DNA of 10,219 nt from Deltaproteobacteria bacterium (GTDB taxonomy: Bacteria > JAMCPX01). The DNA is taken from assembly GCA_023489065.1 (NCBI GenBank), contig JAMDCL010000075.1, positions 1-10,219 of the forward strand, read 5' to 3'. The notes beneath the pieces were generated by a model, which was not told the DNA's origin, made no database searches, and worked only from the letters and a program-made list of their open reading frames with translations. Positions 1-4,816 of the stretch are shown here, one piece after another (position 1 is the stretch's first letter; each line of letters starts with the position of its first letter). Both the position numbers and the translations under genes were made by a program.

Positions 1-618
1 TAATTCAGCCGGTGCTGAGCTGAATGAATCGGTTGAATCGCTCCATTGAAGTGCACCAGTCGGACTGAGTGCGTAAAGGCTACCATTAACTGTTAAGAAG
101 ATAGTGCCATTGCTTCCTACAACGGGAGATGATAAAATAAAACCGTTTGTTACATAGGTCCATTGAAGTGCACCAGCTGAATTAAAATCACAAAGAGTTC
201 CGGAACCATTGCAGGCGGCGTAGATTGTACCGTCAGTTCCTATTACAGGTGATGGACTGTTTTCACTTATATTTGATAATGGTACTTCCCAGACAACCGA
301 ACCGGTTGGGCTCATTGCATAAAGAAATGAGCTTTCTCGATTCCAAGTTCGCAAAGAAGAAGAGAAATAGATAGTGCCATCGAGACCAATGGCCGGTGAA
401 GAGGGAGACATGTTTTTCGTAGTGTAATTCCATTTCAGTGTACCATTCGGGTTGATTGCATAAAGAGTGTAAAATGTCGGTCCTTCACAATCCGAACAAG
501 ATGTTTCAGAGAGATTACAACCATAGCTATAAAAAAACAGAGAGGATGCAAATAGAACTAATACTACTTTGAGTGGCGAGATATATTTATAAGGGATTTT
601 CCATATGGACATCTTCAT
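1..618 (-). CDS. Exported PQQ-like beta-propeller repeat protein, N-terminal part (runs off left edge)
   Basis: Continuous reading frame of 206 codons from ATG at 618 to the window edge, so the C-terminus is missing. The start is preceded by a good Shine-Dalgarno (GGAGGG at 624-629, 5-nt spacing). Residues 1-15 are basic, 16-33 form a hydrophobic export signal, and Cys34, Cys41 and Cys44 follow. The sequence before Cys34 (YSYGC) is a poor lipobox, so lipidation is doubtful. From residue 50 onward, blade-like repeats combine LYAxxPxGxLxW with SSPxxGxDGTIYF (about residues 52-85, 99-134, 144-173, 181-192), the usual look of PQQ/BamB-like propellers. No enzymatic residues were recognised. Such proteins are often envelope scaffolds or binding proteins, and the role here is unknown. 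A further ATG two codons in (612) is possible. Confidence 0.82.
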   Translation of the reverse strand, partial: MKMSIWKIPYKYISPLKVVLVLFASSLFFYSYGCNLSETSCSDCEGPTFYTLYAINPNGTLKWNYTTKNMSPSSPAIGLDGTIYFSSSLRTWNRESSFLYAMSPTGSVVWEVPLSNISENSPSPVIGTDGTIYAACNGSGTLCDFNSAGALQWTYVTNGFILSSPVVGSNGTIFLTVNGSLYALSPTGALQWSDSTDSFSSAPAEL

Positions 619-657
619 TGGAACCCTCCATGTAAGCCCTCAAAAAAAATTAATCTT

Positions 658-686
658 ATTTAACCTCATTGCTCCTCATTTGTCAA
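658..686 (-). promoter_or_regulatory. Sigma70-type promoter for the beta-propeller gene
   Basis: On the minus strand there is a perfect -35 TTGACA (681-686), a 17-nt spacer and TTAAAT (658-663, 4 of 6 matches to TATAAT). It lies 40 nt before the ATG at 618 and would give a leader of roughly 30 nt containing the Shine-Dalgarno. Assigned from consensus and position only. Confidence 0.55.
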
Positions 687-707
687 TAAAACCTATTCCA
701 CTCGTTA

Positions 708-787
708 TATGGCCGCCATAATTTTGCGTCGATAAAAACTACAATCATATCTTTATGGCGACCATGAGCATCTGAATCATAATGATT
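708..787. promoter_or_regulatory. Cluster of three 13-bp palindromes upstream of the beta-propeller promoter (possible operators)
   Basis: TATGGC-C-GCCATA (708-720) is a perfect 6+1+6 palindrome. TATGGCGACCATG (754-766) is an imperfect relative with ATGG/CCAT arms. AATCAT-A-ATGATT (775-787) is a second perfect 6+1+6 palindrome. Their centres are at 714, 760 and 781, i.e. upstream of the -35 at 681-686. Regulator binding is inferred. Each palindrome is short enough to arise by chance. Confidence 0.3.
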
Positions 788-809
788 ATAACCACTATGG
801 AAAATGTTT

Positions 810-926
810 GTCATTCCTGCCCGTGAGATTCTTCGGAGGTATTCTTGAGCAGGAATCCAGTTGTTTGTTTCCCGTTCTGCAAGGTTAAGAAAGGAGAGGA
901 TGGATTCCTGCTTTCGCTGGAATGAC
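810..926. repeat. Nested inverted pair of dispersed REP/MITE-like repeats
   Basis: Two copies of a palindromic repeat unit face each other. The left unit is GTCATTCCTGC (810-820), a 28-nt middle, and GCAGGAATCCA (849-859). The right unit is TGGATTCCTGC (901-911), four bases, and GCTGGAATGAC (916-926). The inner arms 849-859 and 901-911 are perfect 11-bp inverted repeats, and the outer arms match at 10 of 11. Read on the minus strand, the right unit encodes the peptide VIPAKAGIH, the well-known false-ORF signature of dispersed intergenic repeats in many proteobacterial genomes. Open frames crossing this region (683-928 minus, 861-1085 plus, 885-1067 minus) are therefore treated as non-coding. 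929-1070 shows nothing further. Confidence 0.7.
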
Positions 927-1070
927 ACCCGGAAGGACGAGAAACGGCAAAAGAGACATGACAGCAGAGACGGCTCTATTGCTCAGCATGGTATAAGGTA
1001 CAACACCGGAATTCTGGATGAATCTGCAAACTGCCAGAGATTTTTCAAAGCTAACCGAAATATACAAGAG

Positions 1071-1098
1071 AAAAAAGTTGCATAGGGCAGACCCCTAT
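1071..1098 (-). terminator. Putative intrinsic terminator of the hldC-uspA-rsmE transcript
   Basis: On the minus strand the rsmE stop codon sits in a hairpin ATAGGG-GTCTG-CCCTAT (1098-1082), followed by GCAAC and six T residues (1076-1071). The 5-nt gap between the stem and the T-run and the short 6-bp stem make it a weak to moderate terminator. An 11-bp direct repeat AAAAAAGTTGC (1071-1081 and 1102-1112) flanks the hairpin. Confidence 0.42.
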
Positions 1099-1805
1099 CG
1101 TAAAAAAGTTGCGATGCTTATCGCGGCGATTGCAGCGGTCTCCGCGCGCAGTACGTTATTGCCGAGTCCGGCGACGACGACCTTGTGATCGTCTGCGTAT
1201 TGCAGTTCATCATTGGAAAAACCGCCCTCCGGCCCTATGATGAGCATGATGCGTTCCGGTTGCTTCAGGAGGTCCGTAAAGTCGTGCAGGGGAGGGATGC
1301 CGGGTCCGTAGTGGAATAAGATCTTTTGGACTCCTGGCATGGATGTTATGAGTTCCTGGTAGGTCGTAGGATTGAATAATTCCGGGATATGCTGACGCAT
1401 GGACTGACCGACGGCCTCTTGTATGATTTTATTGGACCTCGTGATGAAATTTTCTTTTTTTATTTTGACAACCGTATAGCGCGAGATAAAGGGTAAAATA
1501 CCGTCGACACCGAGTTCCGTTGCCTTTTGCAAGACCATGTTCATCTTATCGTTTTTTATGACAGCCTGTGCGAGCAGAATACCGGACCTTTTTCTCCGCA
1601 CCGGAATGCGCTGAATGATTTGAAATACCGCCTGGTGCTTTCCGAGTTCCGCGAGCCTCGCTGTATATTGATTTGCGTGCTCATCGAGTAAGGTGACCGT
1701 CTCATGGTAAGATATCCGGAGGCTTTTGACGTGTTTGAATGCACTGCCGCTGAAAACAATCTTTTCTTGTTCGATGTCCGATGAGTCGATGATAAACTGC
1801 GGCAT
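1095..1805 (-). CDS. rsmE: 16S rRNA (uracil-1498-N3)-methyltransferase RsmE
   Basis: 236 residues, close to the usual 240-250 of RsmE. Members of this family methylate N3 of U1498 in helix 44 of 16S rRNA using S-adenosylmethionine. Residues 1-70 form the PUA-like RNA-binding part. Residues 75-236 are the SPOUT (alpha/beta-knot) methyltransferase domain, with KATELGVD (94-101), GPEGGFS (191-197) and LGNNVLRAETA (214-224); the last two form the knot that holds the methyl donor. The EAxxQSxR segment (130-137) is present as EAVGQSMR. The start ATG directly follows the TAG of the upstream uspA-type gene with no intervening base, so translation is probably coupled. No separate Shine-Dalgarno needs to be invoked. 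Family assignment is firm. Confidence 0.96.
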   Translation of the reverse strand: MPQFIIDSSDIEQEKIVFSGSAFKHVKSLRISYHETVTLLDEHANQYTARLAELGKHQAVFQIIQRIPVRRKRSGILLAQAVIKNDKMNMVLQKATELGVDGILPFISRYTVVKIKKENFITRSNKIIQEAVGQSMRQHIPELFNPTTYQELITSMPGVQKILFHYGPGIPPLHDFTDLLKQPERIMLIIGPEGGFSNDELQYADDHKVVVAGLGNNVLRAETAAIAAISIATFLR

Positions 1806-2237
1806 CTATCGTACAATCATGACACTGCAGTGCGCATGGTGGTTCACCCTGTCGCTGACACTTCCAAGCATGTGTGCCATGACCTCACCGTAACCATGAC
1901 TGCCGATAACGATAAGGTCAAACCCATTCTTCTTTGCGTAGCGTACGATGGTATCTCCGGGATTGCCGTATTCGAGCACATAATTCGAATTGAGGTCGTG
2001 TTCCTTCAATTGTTCTTTCGCTTCACGTATGATGTTGTTCCCCTTTTTTTTCAGTGTCTCGTAGGCTTCGGAACCGAGTTCCTCGATGCCGAACATGCCG
2101 AATGCGTTCATGGGATGCTGGATAACGGTTATAAGGGTAAGCTCTGATTTGTAACGTTTTGCAAGATCCGCGCTTACATCAATAGCCTTTCTTGCGTATA
2201 TCGACCCGTCGGATGCAACAAGTATTTTCTTATACAT
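1806..2237 (-). CDS. UspA-family universal stress protein
   Basis: 143 residues, a single Usp domain spanning the whole protein. It starts KKILVASDGS with the conserved Asp10 and ends in an ATP-binding signature matching G-x2-G-x9-G-S (Gly112, Gly115, Gly125-Ser126), so it is predicted to be the nucleotide-binding type of cytoplasmic Usp. Usp proteins accumulate under starvation and other stress; partner and precise role cannot be read from sequence. Translation begins at ATG 2237 after AAGGTG (2248-2253, 10-nt spacing). It has its own promoter in the 74-bp gap after hldC. Its stop codon abuts the rsmE ATG, so stress-induced expression of this gene would carry rsmE with it. Confidence 0.93.
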   Translation of the reverse strand: MYKKILVASDGSIYARKAIDVSADLAKRYKSELTLITVIQHPMNAFGMFGIEELGSEAYETLKKKGNNIIREAKEQLKEHDLNSNYVLEYGNPGDTIVRYAKKNGFDLIVIGSHGYGEVMAHMLGSVSDRVNHHAHCSVMIVR

Positions 2238-2261
2238 AAAAGGATTTCACCTTATGAATTT

Positions 2262-2290
2262 ATTATACAACACAAAAAGATTTATGCAAA
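2262..2290 (-). promoter_or_regulatory. Promoter of uspA-rsmE
   Basis: A perfect -10 TATAAT (2262-2267 on the minus strand) is preceded by a 17-nt spacer and TTTGCA (2285-2290, 4 of 6 matches to TTGACA). The predicted start near 2255 leaves a short leader of about 18 nt that contains the Shine-Dalgarno of the uspA gene. The -35 hexamer overlaps the hairpin at 2279-2296. Confidence 0.6.
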
Positions 2291-2296
2291 TAAATC
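2274..2296 (-). terminator. AT-rich hairpin with T-run between hldC and uspA
   Basis: On the minus strand, GATTTAT-TTGC-ATAAATC (2296-2279) forms a perfect 7-bp stem with a 4-nt loop and is followed at once by TTTTT (2278-2274). It has the shape of an intrinsic terminator, but the stem has only one G-C pair, so it would be leaky at best. The same palindrome covers the -35 of the uspA promoter and could instead be an operator. Confidence 0.35.
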
Positions 2297-2311
2297 GGCC
2301 GGGAATGTTTT

Positions 2312-2797
2312 TCAGGAGTACGCTTTGAGGATTTTTTCGATGATCTTTGTGGTCGATATACGGTTGATGATAGGAATACTCACAACACTGCCGTGGTATG
2401 ATTCGACAAAATCTCCGCCCACGATATCCTTTGTGGCCCAGTCACCGCCTTTTACCAGTACATCCGGTTTCACTATTTTTATGATCTCCAGGGGCGTGGG
2501 CTCGTTGAAAAGGCAAACATAATCTACCGCTCTCAGGGACAGCAGGATCGATGCCCGGGAAATTTCATCGTTTATCGGCCTTTTGGTGCCCTTAATTACC
2601 CTGACCGAGGCATCGCTGTTGAGTCCGACGATAAGTATGTCCCCCATGGACTTTGCAGATTCGAGATACGAAGTATGTCCTGTATGCATGATATCAAAAC
2701 ACCCGTTTGTAAAAACGATCCTTTTCTTTTCATACTTCAAGCGTGTAACGAGATGCCGTAATCTTCTTTTGTCGGTTATATATCGGGAGGTGTCCAT
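2312..2797 (-). CDS. rfaE2: D-glycero-beta-D-manno-heptose 1-phosphate adenylyltransferase (RfaE2/HldE C-terminal type)
   Basis: 161 residues, a stand-alone cytidylyltransferase-fold domain corresponding to the C-terminal half of E. coli HldE. It transfers AMP from ATP to heptose 1-phosphate to make ADP-heptose for the LPS inner core. Visible motifs are TNGCFDIMHTGH (30-41, with the nucleotide-binding HxGH at 38-41), LNSDASVRVIKG (59-70), KPDVLVKGGDW (110-120) and ISTTKI (147-152). All family landmarks are intact. The kinase half (RfaE1) is not in the window, consistent with lineages where the two activities are separate genes. It is the first gene of the minus-strand group hldC-uspA-rsmE and diverges from perR. 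The name hldC is also used for this single-domain form. Confidence 0.94.
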   Translation of the reverse strand: MDTSRYITDKRRLRHLVTRLKYEKKRIVFTNGCFDIMHTGHTSYLESAKSMGDILIVGLNSDASVRVIKGTKRPINDEISRASILLSLRAVDYVCLFNEPTPLEIIKIVKPDVLVKGGDWATKDIVGGDFVESYHGSVVSIPIINRISTTKIIEKILKAYS

Positions 2798-3055
2798 AGG
2801 CTACCGCAATGTATTTACCTTTATGTGTAACATTATTATGAATTTTCTATATACCATATTTAATTCTCTGTAAACATCTTTTAAGAAGATACTTGATTTT
2901 ATTAAAGAAACAATTTAACATTTATTACAATTCAAACCCTGTTAAAATAGGCCTGACTTTACTGCGTACCTATGTTAAAAGGACTTTCGAATTTATTGTG
3001 TCTTCCCCGCCATACGGGGCTGGTTTACTAACGGCGTAAAAAAAAGAGGTGTAGC
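2798..3055. promoter_or_regulatory. Divergent hldC/perR intergenic region
   Basis: 258 bp, AT-rich in its middle. Besides the hldC promoter it offers, for perR on the plus strand, a weak candidate TTGATT (2893-2898), 17 nt, TAACAT (2916-2921). A GC hairpin CCCCG-CCATA-CGGGG (3005-3019) lies in the perR leader, ahead of the Shine-Dalgarno GAGGTG (3046-3051). No clear PerR or Fur box palindrome could be picked out by eye. No coding potential is evident. Confidence 0.45.
2846..2874 (-). promoter_or_regulatory. Candidate promoter of hldC/rfaE2
   Basis: Minus-strand TTTACA (2869-2874, 5 of 6 matches to TTGACA), 17-nt spacer, TATAGA (2846-2851, 4 of 6). It sits about 50 nt upstream of the ATG at 2797. 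Based on consensus and spacing only. Confidence 0.5.
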
Positions 3056-3487
3056 ATGAATGATATGGATGGAGTAAAAAAGGCATTGAAGGCTTCTGGT
3101 ATGAAATTAACGACACAGCGTATGGCCATTGTGCAGATACTTCAGCACAACACATCTCATCCTACAGCAATGGATATTTACAAAAAGTTGAAGATCAAAC
3201 AGCCGACCGTATCGTTTACAACCGTGTATAATACCCTGGAGCTTTTAACACATATAGGGGAAATCAAGAAACTGACGCTTGATTTCGAGCGTGCACACTA
3301 CGATCCCGATATGACCCGGCATCACCATGCTCTTTGCCTGAAATGCGGGACCATTTTCGATATTCAGCAGTCTTTGGACCTTCCCCTGGATAAGGCAGCA
3401 TCCGTTGATTTTCCTCAGATAACGGGTTTTCATATCGATTTCTGGGGCTATTGCGGCAAATGCAAGGACTCGGCAAAAGACGTTTGA
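3056..3487 (+). CDS. perR: Fur-family transcriptional regulator, PerR type
   Basis: 143 residues, the usual Fur-family length. The winged-helix DNA-binding half (about 8-85) contains LTTQRMAIVQIL and TVSFTTVYNTLELL. The dimerisation/metal half follows. Aligned by eye to Bacillus PerR, all five regulatory metal ligands are present: His35, Asp83, His89, His91 and Asp102. The last is Asp in GTIFD, where Fur usually has Glu, which favours the peroxide sensor PerR over the iron sensor Fur. Two CxxC pairs (Cys94/97 and Cys133/136) make the structural zinc site. PerR proteins repress oxidative-stress genes until peroxide oxidises a ligand His. Shine-Dalgarno GAGGTG is 4 nt before the ATG. Catalase or rubrerythrin genes, common partners, are not in the window. 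Family is certain; PerR versus another Fur subtype is fairly likely. Confidence 0.9.
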   Translation: MNDMDGVKKALKASGMKLTTQRMAIVQILQHNTSHPTAMDIYKKLKIKQPTVSFTTVYNTLELLTHIGEIKKLTLDFERAHYDPDMTRHHHALCLKCGTIFDIQQSLDLPLDKAASVDFPQITGFHIDFWGYCGKCKDSAKDV

Positions 3488-3555
3488 TTATCTCCCGCCG
3501 TCGATCAGAGTAGCTTGACAATTTCCTCATTGAATAAGAAGCTTTCAGCCGACCC

Positions 3556-4809
3556 ATGACAATACTATTTTTTATTATCTATAATATTTTGATTCTGACG
3601 GGCATTATCCTCATTACACCGTTTCTTCTGGTGATTAAACCTTCATACCTGAAATACGTTTCTGAACGGGTGGGGAAATTACCGCGCAGAAAAGCTGCGA
3701 TATGGGTCCATGCTGCTTCTGTGGGCGAGGTCAAGGCGTCCATACCCCTTATAAAACACATTGCATCATTGGGACGCGAAGTCCATCTTACGACCGTGAC
3801 ACCCGCGGGCAGACGATACGCATCCACACTCACAATACAAGGCCTGAGTATTTCTTATGCCCCCGTTGATAATATCTTATCGACACTGTACGCGGTCCGA
3901 AGGCTCAACCCCAAAACGCTTATCATCATAGAAACTGAACTCTGGCCGAATATGATCCTCGCTGCCGCTGTAAACGGTGTGAATATCGCGAGTGTCAATG
4001 CAAGGCTCACGCAAAAGGCCTTCAATGCCTACCTGTATATACGTCCTGTGATGCAGTTTTTATTGAAGCGTTTCAAGCTTATCTGTGTACAGACCGCAGA
4101 TGATGGAGACAGGTTTTCAAAGCTTGGGGCAGATCCTAAGTCCATACAAATTACCGGTAACATTAAATATGCAATCGGAGCGGCAGGAAAGCCGGCTTCT
4201 GCACTGAATCTTAAGAAGATATTTCCCAACAGACGTATTATTATTGCCGGCAGTACGCACCAGGGGGAAGAGCAGATCGTTATCAATTGTTTTTTATCAC
4301 TGAAACAGACAGCCGGCAATCCGCTGCTTATACTTGCACCCAGGCACCTCAGCAGAGTAGGCGAGGTAGAAGTTTTAATCCAGAAATCCGGCCTCGATTA
4401 TATGAAAAGATCAGCCATAGATGGGGATGCAACCGCGGATAGTGCCGATGTTCTGCTCCTTGATACGATTGGCGAACTTGCGGATATCTACAGCATAGGG
4501 GATGCAATATTCGTCGGTGGCAGCATGGTTCCGGTAGGCGGGCATAATCTCCTGGAAGTTACGATACATAAAAAACCGGTCATCTATGGACGGTATATTG
4601 ATACGATAAAAGATTTCGTCTCTTTACTCAACGGCAATGGCGGGATTATGGTCCATGATGAACATGAATTATGCGAGGCAATCAAGGATCTGATAGAGCA
4701 TACCGAAAAGACAGAAGCACTGGGGAAAAAGGCCTTTGAACTTATTGCGCAGAAAGTTGATATACTGAATAACATTATCAGCATAATGAAAAAAGCTGAT
4801 GCACTGTGA
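3556..4809 (+). CDS. waaA: 3-deoxy-D-manno-octulosonic acid (Kdo) transferase
   Basis: 417 residues, the normal size of KdtA/WaaA, a GT-B glycosyltransferase (family GT30). It attaches Kdo from CMP-Kdo to the lipid A precursor on the cytoplasmic face of the inner membrane. Residues 3-27 form the N-terminal membrane anchor. WVHAASVGE (50-58) carries the catalytic Glu58. IETELWPN (125-132), TGNIKYA (200-206), GSTHQGEE (232-239), APRHLSR (261-267) and GGSMVPVGGHNLLE (321-334) are the acceptor- and CMP-binding landmarks. The start is fixed by an in-frame TAA at 3535 and by the anchor, but no clear Shine-Dalgarno precedes it. It follows perR by 68 bp and may be cotranscribed. Its stop converges with the PHP gene across 7 bp. 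The alternative name is kdtA. Confidence 0.96.
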   Translation: MTILFFIIYNILILTGIILITPFLLVIKPSYLKYVSERVGKLPRRKAAIWVHAASVGEVKASIPLIKHIASLGREVHLTTVTPAGRRYASTLTIQGLSISYAPVDNILSTLYAVRRLNPKTLIIIETELWPNMILAAAVNGVNIASVNARLTQKAFNAYLYIRPVMQFLLKRFKLICVQTADDGDRFSKLGADPKSIQITGNIKYAIGAAGKPASALNLKKIFPNRRIIIAGSTHQGEEQIVINCFLSLKQTAGNPLLILAPRHLSRVGEVEVLIQKSGLDYMKRSAIDGDATADSADVLLLDTIGELADIYSIGDAIFVGGSMVPVGGHNLLEVTIHKKPVIYGRYIDTIKDFVSLLNGNGGIMVHDEHELCEAIKDLIEHTEKTEALGKKAFELIAQKVDILNNIISIMKKADAL

Positions 4810-4816
4810 TTCTGCT

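Noticed and set aside
683..928. Minus-strand open frame of 81 codons
   Set aside because: Its first half is read through the dispersed inverted repeats and its second half through palindromic regulatory-looking DNA. The end of the frame also covers the -35 of the beta-propeller gene. No family resemblance.
861..1085. Plus-strand open frame of 74 codons and an opposite frame at 885-1067
   Set aside because: Both cross the repeat unit at 901-926; the minus frame gives the tell-tale VIPAKAGIH peptide. No convincing Shine-Dalgarno or domain.
3005..3019. GC hairpin CCCCG-CCATA-CGGGG considered as a terminator
   Set aside because: No T-run follows on either strand. It lies in the perR leader and is noted only as a leader hairpin.
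3515..3543. TTGACA before kdtA considered as a promoter
   Set aside because: No acceptable -10 hexamer at 16-18 nt spacing; the nearest (TAAGAA) is 14 nt away.
4029..4319. Minus-strand open frames inside kdtA and plus-strand frames inside the PHP and GGDEF genes
   Set aside because: These are shadows of strongly supported genes and lack family motifs or ribosome binding sites.
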